Of a stretch of 64,000 nucleotides of DNA, positions 44,700-54,812 are shown piece after piece; the stretch's first letter is position 1; the number at the start of each line of letters is the position of its first letter. The DNA is taken from the NCBI GenBank assembly GCA_016808115.1, contig JAEQBH010003945.1, forward strand, positions 1 through 64,000. The letters run 5' to 3'. The translations under genes and the position numbers were made by a program. The notes under the pieces were generated by a model. The model was not told the DNA's origin. It was given only the letters and a program-made list of their open reading frames with translations, and made no database searches. The DNA is from Tetrastigma voinierianum. Lineage: Eukaryota; Streptophyta; Magnoliopsida; Vitales; Vitaceae.

Positions 44700-46166
44700 A
44701 AACCACTAAACCACGTGACCTTCATCCCTAAACAAGAAGGGCTAGATGGCCCACATCGTGTCCTCGCGCTCCCACGCTGATTCCTTCCACCCATGGTCGC
44801 CATAGCACCCTCACTACCTCAAGAACACCGCCTTGGCGTCGCAAACCCGATCCCGCTTATCTCATAATGCACACCGGTCCCTCCCCTCAAAGGTCCCATC
44901 TCGTGTCAACCTCAATCTCTTCCCAATCTACTACATGAGCCGGATTCGAGTGTACCGAGCATGGAGACGTGAATACCTCATGGACACCGACATGCCGGGC
45001 AGAGCTGACCGGGTACGCCTTAATGTGCCTACCCTCTCGAGTATCTTGAAAGGTTCAATAAACCTCGCTAGCTTCCTCACTGCCGAACCTCACCACCTCC
45101 TCTCTTAGGCATCAACTTTTCAAGAAGACGCGGATTCCATCCTCTCGATCCCCAAGGGCCGACATCGTGCACACGCATAGCCTTTCCCCGGGCCGGCCCA
45201 GCCACGAGAAGACGCCGTCGCATCGCTTCCTCACTCGAGGTGTCTCAACTCGATCGCACCGTTGATGGAGCTCTCCTACCGGTCCAATGATATCGGTGAT
45301 CCGCATGGCCTCCCATACAATGCCGCCTCATATGGTGCCATTTATATACTGGGCCTCGATAATTGCTGTTGTAGGCGACCACTCATGGGCAAGTGCTCTT
45401 CCCAGTTACCCTTATGATCCAGAACACATGCTCGCAGCATGTCCTCTAACACCCGTATAGTCCCTCTCCGATCGACCATCTGGCTCATGGTGAAAGTTGT
45501 ACTCATGGCTTCGCCATTGTGTGCCCATAGCCTTTTGGAAACTCTTCCAAAAGTGCGCCGTAATCCTCGGGTCTCTATCTGACACTATAGATACTGGTAC
45601 TCCATGTAGCCGAACTATCTCTCGAATATATAACCGACAGAATCTCTCCAATGTGAAGGTCATCCGCACGGCTAGAAAATGTGCCGATTTCTTTCAAGAG
45701 CCGCCCACTATCACCCATACCGTTATCATGTCCTTGCGGTGTCTCGGGCAAGGGTCACAAAATCCATCGTGACGTGCTCCACTTCCACTCAGCCCACCTC
45801 CAATGGCCTGGCGGCCCTCGCCGCTTCTAGTGCTCGCCAACTCATCGACACGTGAGACATCACAAACAAAGTCCCCTACGTGTCTCTTCATTCCGGGCCT
45901 CCGCAGCACCGGGCGATGAAGATCCTCGATACATTCAGGCTACCCGATGCACACAAATCGTGAGCGTTGAAACTCCCCGAGAATCTCCTCTCAAATCATC
46001 AACTAGGGAACCACTACTGCCCTTCTATACCAAAGACTGTACCATTCACGTGGGATTCGGCCCAAAATTCTGTCACATGTACCCGATCGTACCCTGGCCC
46101 TCGATGGACACTATCTCCGTCCCGTCCTCGGGGACTGGATCACTTCACTCAATGAGACTATAGCTA
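44700..46166 (-). pseudogene. Integrase with chromodomain-like tail, gypsy F
   Basis: Frame 45412-45669 reads MRMTFTLERFCRLYIREIVR, LHGVPVSIVSDRDPRITAHF, WKSFQKAMGTQ. This is the core of the gypsy integrase, with the second catalytic aspartate in SDRDPR. It is followed by the conserved S..YHPETDGQ(S)ER region, here read as HEPDGRSERDYTGV. The first catalytic region lies at 45690-45780 in another frame (WVIVG-like remnant of WVIVDRLTK). The zinc-binding N-terminus should be at about 45850-46150. The chromodomain position is about 44720-44950. The protein would insert the DNA copy; it is broken by frame changes. Confidence 0.85.
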
Positions 46167-46640
46167 CTAAACTCCCTTAATGTACTCTCGAAACGGTCGC
46201 GCATCAGAGCCCAAACCGGTCCCACGCCCAGCAACCGCCACTCGGGAAGCTATTCTAGCCAACTCCCCCCGTGACTTCCGACTGAGCGCATCAGCCACCA
46301 TAATTGCCTTACCAGGGTGGTAATGCAAAGTGAAGTCATAATCCTCTAGGAAATCCATCCATCTCACAAGTGGCTCTCATATTATGTCCCGCTGCGGAAA
46401 ATATATTTTAATTTTTGTGGTCTCGAGTACAATTCCTCGAATCGCCACTATATAAGCAGTTGGCGCCAAATCTTCACAAAGACTACACCGCCAACTCCAT
46501 GTCAAGTGTGGGGTAATTTCGTCATGATTCTTCAACCGACAGAACTATAAGCTACTACCTCCCGGATCGCATCAAAACACATCCTGGGCCCGCCCTCGGG
46601 CATCACAATACACCGTGTACTCATATCCCCGTCCGACCAG
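46167..46640 (-). pseudogene. RNase H domain and linker of gypsy F
   Basis: Frame 46167-46367 reads RWMDFLEDYDFTLHYHPGKA then IMVADALSRKSRGELA, the conserved C-terminal end of the gypsy RNase H and the linker to integrase. The catalytic CDAS part lies near 46590-46640 and is broken; the middle (FEVYSDHKSLKYIF equivalent) lies near 46380-46440. Confidence 0.82.
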
Positions 46641-47490
46641 TCAAGATAAGAGCCGAGTAAGCCCCTTCAACTCGAATGCCTCGCACGCATCCCAATCAAA
46701 CCCGACTCTTCCGAGTCAATCTCATCATAAAGCCGCTTAATCTGGGACAAATCCTTAATGAATCTCCCATAGTACTTGGGAAGGTCAATACCAAGAAACT
46801 ACGTATTCAAAGACTGCCTTCTACTCTCCCAACTCATCACTCGCCGACCTTCTCAGTCCACCGACACGCCCGACGACACCACGTGTCCCAAAAATCTCAA
46901 CCAGCAGTTTTTCAAAACTCGCGACTTACCGAACTCGGGCGATAGCCGATGGTCTCTCAACAATCAGAATACAATCCTCAAATGATACTCATGCTCTACT
47001 CTAATCGGGAGTAGATCAAAAAATGTCATCCACAAAGACTAAGATAACCGATCTAGATATGGTTGGCACGGCATGAGGTCCCATGAATGTCACTGGGCTG
47101 GGCGCACTGCCAATCCAAAGGGCATCATTGTAAACTCAAAGTGCCCGTAACGTGTCCTAAACGCTGTCTTAGGGATATCTATCTTCCTAACCCTCAGTTT
47201 ATGGTAACCAATGCCAAGGTTCATCTTCGAGTCGACTCGCGCCTCAACCGACAAACAAATCGCCAATCCGGCAATGGGTACCGATTCTCACCGTAACCAT
47301 GTTCAACCGCCGTAATCAATGCAATCGGCGGTCTTGTCCTTCTTCTTCGCAAACAGACCGGAGCGCCCATGGTGAAGTGCCTACCTAATGAACTGAACCC
47401 CTTGTCAAATAGCTCCTTGTGGTTGGACTGCGAGTTCCTGCCCGGCTCAAGCTGTTGCCATCTATGAGAAGTCATAGAGATGGGCAAATG
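46641..47490 (-). pseudogene. Reverse transcriptase of gypsy F
   Basis: Frame 47221-47487 contains SNHKELFDKGF, GAPVCLRRRRT, the N-terminal RT segments seen as LQELLDKGFIRSSTSPWGAP in A. The palm with FxDD should be near 47000-47060, where frames change. The following thumb and connection extend to about 46650. The reading is heavily shifted. Confidence 0.78.
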
Positions 47491-47499
47491 CCGAGGTGT

Positions 47500-47985
47500 A
47501 ACTCAATAAAGTCTCTGACCCTACGGAGCAATCCGTGGGCGATCAGAAAAATATCCTCATACTCGCAAACTACTCAAGGTAGATCTAAAGTCCGTTCACC
47601 TGCGTCCTCTAGGGTAAGGCTTCTTGCTTGACCTTGTCACGTGGCCCCTAGACTCGTACAACGTTTGGGGAAAAATGTCATGCTTGTCCCCACGAAAAAA
47701 CCGCAGTCTTGTCCGCGTGTGGCGAACCTCCTACACTCTGTCGATGGCGACTCGGTAAAATTTGTCAGCCAATCCATACCCAGGATGACATCGAACTCTA
47801 ACATGTCCATGACCCTCGGAGTCCACTTGTGAGTAGAATCTCGAGATCCTCTAACTCGCAACCCGATATCATCCTATCCTTCGCCCTTATCCACTGGGGG
47901 AGGCAACTCACATACAAAGGGCTCCTCAAGGCCATCAACCTCTAAGCCCAACTCTATCTGGCCCGAATCACGACAATGAATAGAT
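47500..47985 (-). pseudogene. Aspartic protease, downstream half, gypsy F
   Basis: Frame 47637-47861 reads RVMDMLEFDVILGMDWLTNF, the well-conserved segment after the active site in gypsy proteases. The active-site half (near 47990-48050) is degenerate. It joins gag upstream in the element and RT downstream. Confidence 0.8.
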
Positions 47986-49152
47986 CACGGCTAGCATCAA
48001 GTCAATCTCTTTCTTGCCCCATAGGCGGGAATGCAAGAAGCATTACCTGTATAGCGGCTAATCGCACAGCTCAGCGGTGGTGTGATAGGCGTAAGACATG
48101 CCCTTGAACCCCTGACGTCCACAGCATGTGGGCCGCTCGTCCTGCTCGGCCCATAGTGCGGCCTCTCTGGCACTGTGTAATAGGGTGCCGGTGCGGCTCC
48201 TTGGGCTGGCCGCTCCTGCGCTGCTCTGGCTGTGAAGAATATCTTGTATCCTCTCTCCTGTCCCTCTGGCGGCGAGGCTGTATTTGTCCCCGGCTCCCCC
48301 AGGATCCACGTCTGCGAGGGGCAATCCTCCTCATGTCAGGCTGCGCATGTTAGCACACCATGCGCCTAGCCCGACCGACCCAACCTGATCTGTCCACGGC
48401 GGGATGTTGGCAGCCACCTTAATCCATGTGAACTAGAGCCTAGGCTTCTTTGTGAACTAGAAGAAAGTGACTCTCCTTCCTCTTGCTACTGCACCCGCAT
48501 CTCGAGTGCTACGAGCATCCTCGTCTGTCTCTCTATGGTCGAGGTTGTCCCAGCCATGAAGTCTCACGTCTGTGAGGCGAAGTCCTCTGATCACACTTTA
48601 ATGGACAACTTCAGCCCATTCGAATCTCTGACTTTGGCCGTGTCATGCCAGCGTAGTCATCAGCAAAAGCGGGCTAGCTCAGTGAATCCCCAGCCACACT
48701 GTCCATCACGATCATCGTCCTAGCTGACTCTAGGAACTCCCAGGCCTTCGCGTGTGGCGGTATCGAAAATACTTACCCATGAGCGGCTCTGGAACTGCCT
48801 TGTGTCATTTGCCTCACAGATCTCAGGGTGCTGGGATTCCACCATGCTTGGGCTCACCCTGCAGGTGGAATGCGGCTAGTCTAATCTATTAAGTGTCAAA
48901 GGTAATCTCACCCAGCCTCTAACACCTTCTCGACACGCATGAACCAATGGTCTGCCTGTCGAGATCTCCTCCCCTGTGAATCTGGAGGATATTGTGCCTA
49001 AACCTCTAGAGGTTACTGGACCTCCAGCTGCTGTGCTTTCTGGCATGTGTAATGGCGCCAATCCCTACAACCTCAACGAGCCTCTTGGTCCAAAGCGTGG
49101 TGCACAGGCAGTACCGTGGGCTGACCTCTACGTCCTCTCCGCGACTAGCCAT
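47986..49152 (-). pseudogene. gag of gypsy F
   Basis: Starts at the ATG at 49152 (TCGCGGAGAGGA..GTAGAGG strand context, matching A from 3649). The capsid core is near 48876-49061. The C-terminal region lies at 48058-48334, with arginine, glutamine and proline rich readings ending SGVQGHV.R(L)S, the equivalent of SGVQGRVYAIT in A. No intact CCHC knuckle is visible. Frame changes separate the parts. Confidence 0.75.
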
Positions 49153-50482
49153 CTACACATGTCAAGATGTGAGTTAATTCTAATGCGGTATCACAAGGCG
49201 TAAACCGACGAGACACTATTCACATACTGAAAACATTTCATACACTATGTCCATGCTTTCATAGGTAATGCAAGACAATAATTCAATATATTAAATCATA
49301 TGCAACAAAAATTTTATTTTAGAAAATTTCATTTTAAAAAGATTTTATTTCATTTGATTTTTTTTTTTTTTTTGAAAACCTCGTGAACAGTGCTCATGAA
49401 CAGTGTTCATGAACAGTGTCCCAACGGTGACTCGAGCGGTGCACTAAGTGGCGGGTTGGGTGCACGGGATGCACTGCTTGAACCACTGGTTGCGCGCCGC
49501 GGTGCGCCGGGCACGTGCGCTGCCCCTACGCTGGGCAGCTCGCCAGCTGCGGCCAGGTGTGGTGGCGTGCGCGGGGTGCCGTGTCGCGGGCCCGGCACCG
49601 CGGAGTGTCGCCGGGCCTTTGGGCGTGTGAACTGTGACGTAATTGTGCGAGCTGTATCGCGACACACCCGACACCAAAGGTCATCTTGTGCGCCGGATCA
49701 TCACAAACCTCTATCTTAGTGTCGTGGCCCAGCTGAAGCCGTGTCGCGACATTGTGTCGCGACAAAGCCGACTCATAAAGCCTCATATCACGGTGTGGAG
49801 TTAGCTATCGTGTGCGATCAATGACCAGACCATGAGCGCCTTATTTGCCGCCATGTGTGCTCTACGTGTGTGTGGGTACGTATCGTATGACCGGCCGACC
49901 GATTGCCCTCTCTTGAGTCGTGTGATGAGCAACACCTGGCCGATCAATGCAGCGCTGTTGCATACAATGTCACGATCTGATTACAGCGTATCGTGACCAA
50001 GTCTGAAATAAATGATAGCCTTCTTTACTTTGCACTTTTTCACATCATTTTTTCATCTCAATAGCCTCATGCTCTCCATAAGCGATGGCCTAGGTACTTG
50101 CACTTCATACAACTCAAAAAAATTCATTAAATTTTAACCCTAGTGTCCAACATTTTTCCTATGTGCTATTCACTAAGCACACATTTCACACAACATACCA
50201 CACACAAATCACACAATTCATACACAACAACTCATATGCACACCATTAATGCATGCAGTGTTCTAATCCTGTCCCGTGACTGCCTAGGTAATCACATACC
50301 TAAACTCTAACATCGAGCTATACCAAGCTGTGATGTTCTTATACCTCGATGACCATGGCCTAAGCCCCGAGTCCCTCAAGCCCTAGGTGATAGTATACAT
50401 ATGCTCACGATGCCAAGTTGTGAAGGCGGTATCATAACCCGCTATATAAACACACCCACCCAGGCTCCCAAGTTGTCGTTTA
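49153..50482 (-). other. Leader of gypsy F
   Basis: Contains a T run at 49359-49373, a short GTTCATGAACA(C/G)T repeat at 49385-49420, and a CpG-dense block at about 49421-50010 with overlapping meaningless frames on both strands. An A+T-rich part follows, with the TAGGTA..TACCTA hairpin at 50284-50302. Confidence 0.65.
50284..50302 (-). repeat. Leader hairpin of gypsy F
   Basis: CTAGGTAATCACATACCTA, identical to 32193-32211 in C. Confidence 0.65.
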
Positions 50483-50501
50483 CCTTAGCTACGATGCCAG
50501 G
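50483..50501 (-). other. Primer-binding site of gypsy F
   Basis: Minus strand TGGCATCGTAGCTAAGGT next to the LTR; compare TGGTATCAGAGCCTAGGT. Confidence 0.6.
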
Positions 50502-52341
50502 TATGGCGGACCGATGGGGGTGTCTCTGGTTGTGCAATCGGCTTAGTGGAATATTCGTGGATGTCGAGATGGCTTGAGCCACCCTCCATAAAAATCGGGC
50601 AAAGTCTCCTTTGTACGGGGAGCTCTACCCAAATACAACCTATCCCAAACAGTTTACAATGACCACATCGGGTCCACATGCAAGTAAAATAATTGCCACT
50701 TGGGCCCCTGCATCAATACTCATAAAGTACATCAACTATATATAATAGTTCACAAGTTAATAAATCACTCTTAATCCAACATATATTAAAATGTACCATT
50801 TCTAATACATGTTATACAAAAGTCTCTACCAAAGCCACAACCCGGCTTTCTTCATGTGACACTCTAGTGATGTCATCCTCCTATACACTCCTGGCCACCT
50901 AAAATGAGTGATCCCTCGACGGGGTGAACAAAGCCCGATAGAGATAATTTCCTACGTGGGTTTACTCCTGCACCCTAAGTGCACATGTCATGAAGAAAAC
51001 AATCACATCCAAGAAATTACATGAACCTACTCGAATGTCTACATGCCCAATCCCATGTCCCGAGTCCTCACCGACTCCCTCACATATGCCTAAGTCGAAT
51101 GTGAGTAAAATATCCAGTTTTCAAAACAAAAGCTTTTTTTCTTCAAAACTTACTATCGAGTTTAAATTAAAAATATTGTTACCTAAGTGAATTGCTTTGG
51201 ATAACGCTCAAGAAACTTGTTCATGGTCCTCATCCGAAGTGATCTGTTGGACGACTCTCCAAGGCAATTCTTCGGAAAATCTTCCTTAAGTTCTTTCTAA
51301 ACATTTTGTTTTGTTTCTTTCATGACATACCTCCTCCTAATATTCTAGGTGCCCGATTGCATATGGAATACATTATGCAAAATATCTAATGACTCAGTAT
51401 AATATATAAAACATGTATATACTAACATAATTAATTCACACAATTCATGTTATTAGAATTCATCAATAACACCAAAATTCAGCTCACATAGGCTAATTAA
51501 CAATTACAGCAAATTCATTTTGGATATCAGCAACACAAAATCACACCATAAATCACGTCATATTCATGTGAGCAGTGAAACCCTCGGGTCCTTAGCATTC
51601 ACGGCCACAACCTGTGGGGATTTTCTCCACTCGGTTCAAATGTTTTGAGACAGAAATACACGGCTAATCCAAGCCTCAGAACATCCCCAACCATTTTACA
51701 TGGCTCTTAGAAGAATAACACAAGTGGAAAGATCCTACCTTTTGGGTTGTAGACTCCACCAAATCGAGTGCCCACCAGCGTAGCCTCGCTCATTAAGATA
51801 ACACATTTGTACTCCGTTGAGAACCGATGGTCCGAACGGCCGAAAATCTAGAGAGAATGAGCTCTCTCTCTCTCTCTAAAACTCAAAAACCTCACTCACT
51901 GCCGATTTCCCTCCAGCCCCTGCACGTTTTCTCTTTTTGTTTTGAGAAGACAACTATTCATTGTTTGGTCTTATACATTTAACATTTTCAATAATTCTCA
52001 TCATATCCCTTTTGTCTTGATTTTTGACCCTTGGCACAATTTAGGTCATTCATATCATCCTCTCACTATTCATACAACATGTGTCACATGAGTACATATA
52101 GTTGGTGACTCTTGTCACATCACATGTCTACCATAAGCCGTTTCTGACTCCAGGCACCGGTGCCTCAGCGTGAAATTCCGGCATCTCGGAGTCGACGAAA
52201 TTTGACCGTAGTAGCTAGATTTCGCAAGTGATTACTTGATGAAGTCCATTTCGTCATCTGAGATCTAAAAAAATGTTGGATTTTAACCGAAATGACCATT
52301 TTACCCTTTTTCAAAAAATTTGAATTTTCCCGGGTTTTACA
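50502..52341 (-). repeat. 5' LTR of gypsy F
   Basis: Aligns with 42761-44589. The inner end is degenerate (TATGGCGGACCG where TGTGACGNCCC is expected); the outer end GGGTTTTACA meets the ATAAA duplication. Hairpin remnant at 51724-51738; conserved block near 52195-52265. Confidence 0.88.
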
Positions 52342-52346
52342 ATAAA
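52342..52346. other. Target-site duplication of gypsy F, right copy
   Basis: ATAAA, identical to 42756-42760. Confidence 0.9.
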
Positions 52347-52600
52347 AGACTAAAACAAACACATGAAAGTCACCTAGAAAGTATCCAAGGAAATTTAGCA
52401 TATACAAAATTGATGTTCACATACTACCCTAAATACAATATTAATCAAGGAGATAAAGATTTTGATAATAGATTAAGTTTATATTTCAAATTCTTAAGAA
52501 ATGATTTTATGAAAGAATGAAATAATGTAATGACAATGTATTACAGTGCTTTGTACACACAATTAAATTCAAATTATGAAACATTTTACCAAGATAAACC
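52342..52600 (+). pseudogene. Endogenous pararetrovirus: movement protein, second part
   Basis: Continues the movement protein from 42760. The plus strand at about 52347-52520 reads IQGNLAYTKLMFTYYPKYN, then a segment with SLYFKF, the C-terminal beta-rich part of the 30K movement protein (family: a GNL.(Y/F).K..FT.(Y/H)P pattern). A stop is at 52518-52520, and the next frame starts at 52530. The match across the F insertion supports one original gene. Confidence 0.75.
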
Positions 52601-53201
52601 ATTGATTGAAATTAGTGACAAATGTAGAGAAATTACTGAAATAATAGAACCTCAAAAATTGGATATAATAGAAATACCAACAAATTACATTTTAAGTCTT
52701 GAAGATAATATTCCTGAAGAAGAATATATACAAGGAATCGATTTACCCATATTTAGGGGAAATTCCTTAATAGGAAATAGTAGCCGAAATGCTACAAGGA
52801 GAAGAAGTTTCCAAAGAATAATAAGAGAAGAGGTACATTCACCTTTCCTAATGGAGAAAGAGAGGTTGAAAGAACAAAAATTTTGATAGACACGGGTGCT
52901 AGTTGAAACCATATCCAAGCTGATAAATGTGAAATGATAGGAAGTATAACAAGCCCAAATGTTTTTAAGAATTATGATGGTCAAACATTATAATGTAATT
53001 TAAAGGTAGAAATACTCATAAGATTACAAGGAATAACCTTTTTTGGTAGATTGCTACAAAGATGATAGAATGCAATGAAATGGACATTATCATATTCTCT
53101 TAGGAAATAGTTTCCTAGATAAATTAGATAAATATAAGATTACTAAAGAATGAATATAAATATATAATGAAAACATATGTATTTTTTTGGAAAGACAATG
53201 A
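52600..53201 (+). pseudogene. Endogenous pararetrovirus: first retropepsin-like domain, end of ORF 1
   Basis: An acidic linker (frame 52530-52886) is followed by a retropepsin-like domain. ILIDTGAS lies at 52880-52903 (catalytic D-T-G) and the C-terminal G-N-S-F-L segment of the retropepsin fold near 53098-53120. The reading is broken by a stop at 52904-52906, a later stop and a frame change near 53040. The end of this reading is the TGA at 53199-53201, which overlaps the ATG at 53198-53200 of the next reading. This domain is separate from the one that precedes the RT, so this integrant has two. Confidence 0.7.
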
Positions 53202-53650
53202 AAGAAATTACATTCTCTACTATGGTTTTTATAATAGTAAATATCCCATAAACCAAATTATACACATGTGGATTAATAGATACAGGATCAAAGATAACAA
53301 TATTTAAAAGTTATTTATTAAAAGAATGGAAAGATATTAAAATCTCTATAAAAAGTATAACTAGAAATAAAGAAAATATTACAAAGCAAAAGGAAAGTGT
53401 AGAAATAATGATTCACAATAAAATTGTGAAAATAGGAAAAGTTTATCAATATGACAATATAGAATGTGATATTATATTATGAAATGACTTTTTACAATAA
53501 TTCTCAATATATCAACAAACAATATGTACTATAATGTTTAAAACACCTTATAACCACTGGATAAGAGTACCTAGGATATTAAAACCTTTTAGAATAAATT
53601 ATAATCAAAATGCTATAAAAATGGAAGACAGAAAAAATAAATACATCTAT
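53198..53650 (+). pseudogene. Endogenous pararetrovirus: second retropepsin, start of ORF 2
   Basis: Begins at the ATG 53198 that overlaps the previous stop (ATGA). LIDTGSKITIF lies near 53274-53306, with the catalytic D-T-G, and about 180 bases later a CDIIL.NDFL segment near 53465-53500, the usual end of the retropepsin fold. This position, just upstream of RT, is the standard caulimovirid protease. Several stops interrupt it. Confidence 0.75.
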
Positions 53651-54640
53651 TACATATAAAGTAACAGTCTATGACACATGTGAAAAATTGAAAGAAAATT
53701 TTAGTAATAACCCATTGAAATATTGAGAAAAGACAAAAATCTACTATAAGTTAGAAATGATAGATCCTGACAAAATTATTAGAGTATGACCAATGATATA
53801 TTCACAAGAGGATATAGAAGATTTTAAAATCCAAATTAATGAATTAATACAAATGAATCTGATAAGAGAAAGTAAAAAGCCCACATAGTAGCCTTGCTTT
53901 TATGGTAAGAAAATATAGTAAAATAAAAAGAGGAAAAGCAAGAATGGTGATAAATTACAAAGAAGTAAATAAAAACACCAAATTTGATGGGTATTATATT
54001 CCAAACAAATAAATCCTAATAAATCTAGCAAAAGGGAAAAATTATTACGGTAAATTTGATTATAAATCTGGATTTTAGCAGATAAAAATGGATAAAGATA
54101 GTATCTCAATAACAGCTTTTGGTACCCCTAGAGGTCATTATGAATTGTTAGTAATGCACTTTGGATTAAAAAACGCTCCTCAATTTTTCCAAAGAAAATG
54201 GATAAAATATTCTCTGATTATTAAGCTTTTATAATAATATATATTGATGATATTCTAATATGCTCTGAAAATGAGAAAGATCATGAAAAACATTTAAATA
54301 CTTTTATAACTCTCTATAAAGAACATGATATAGTTCTCTCATAATATAAAGTTGATATTAAGAAAAAAGAAATATAATTTCTAGGAATGATAATAGATTC
54401 TAAAAGAATAAGACTACAATCACATATTTATGAAAAAATAAAGGATTTTCCAAACGAATTAACTAAAGAAATTGTACAAAAAAAATTAGGATGCTTAAAT
54501 TATTCTTCTGATTTTATTAAAGATTTAGCTAAGGAAAGACAGGAATTACATAAATTATTAACAAAGAAAAACCAAACATGATGGAGTGAAAAACATACAA
54601 AAATAGTTAAAAAAACTTAAGGATATTTGTTCCAATTTAC
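53651..54640 (+). pseudogene. Endogenous pararetrovirus: reverse transcriptase
   Basis: A caulimovirid-type RT. Recognised in order: KRGKARMVINYKEVN near 53925-53970, FDGYYIPNK near 53983-54010, KFDYKSGF near 54052-54075 (first catalytic D), HFGLKNAPQFFQR near 54159-54200, YIDDILICSENEKDHEKHL near 54241-54297 (catalytic DD) and a LGCLNYSSDFIKDL thumb segment near 54489-54530. It would copy viral RNA into DNA. Stops include the TAG at 54076-54078 inside the SGF.QIKM motif, and the frame changes at several points. The KRGKARMVINYK and FDGYYIPNK segments place it in Caulimoviridae rather than gypsy. Confidence 0.9.
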
Positions 54641-54812
54641 CAAAACTCATATTATCCAATGAAAATGATAATTTAATATTACAAACAAATGCCTCAAATA
54701 GGTATTGGACAACTAGTTTAAAAACATATCTAGGAGAGATATGTAGGTATACAAGTGGAACTTTTAATAATAATCAAATTAATTATGATATTAATGAAAA
54801 TGAATTACTTGC
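54641..54812 (+). pseudogene. Endogenous pararetrovirus: RNase H, truncated
   Basis: Reads ASNRYW near 54693-54710 and RYTSGTFNNNQINYDINENE near 54748-54806, the caulimovirid RNase H pattern (RY.SGTF...NY...E.E.LA). It is cut after NENELLA by the G LTR at 54813, and no continuation is seen inside the window. Confidence 0.85.

Larger units (their letters stand above)
42761..52341 (-). mobile_element. Ty3/gypsy element F, full length, inserted in the pararetrovirus movement gene
   Basis: Complete minus-strand copy of the A family: LTRs at 42761-44589 and 50502-52341, purine tract, integrase, RNase H, RT, protease, gag, leader and primer site. A perfect ATAAA duplication flanks it. This is the cleanest insertion in the window. 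Its coding region is broken in the sequence as given. Confidence 0.92.

Noticed and set aside
49390..49786. Cluster of GC-rich frames on both strands
   Set aside because: CpG-dense leader of gypsy F; same reasoning as for A.
34726..54812. A-rich RT region as a gypsy or copia element
   Set aside because: The RT and RNase H motifs (KRGKARMVINYK, FDGYYIPNK, RYTSGTF) and the presence of a 30K-type movement domain point to Caulimoviridae; there is no integrase and no LTR of its own.
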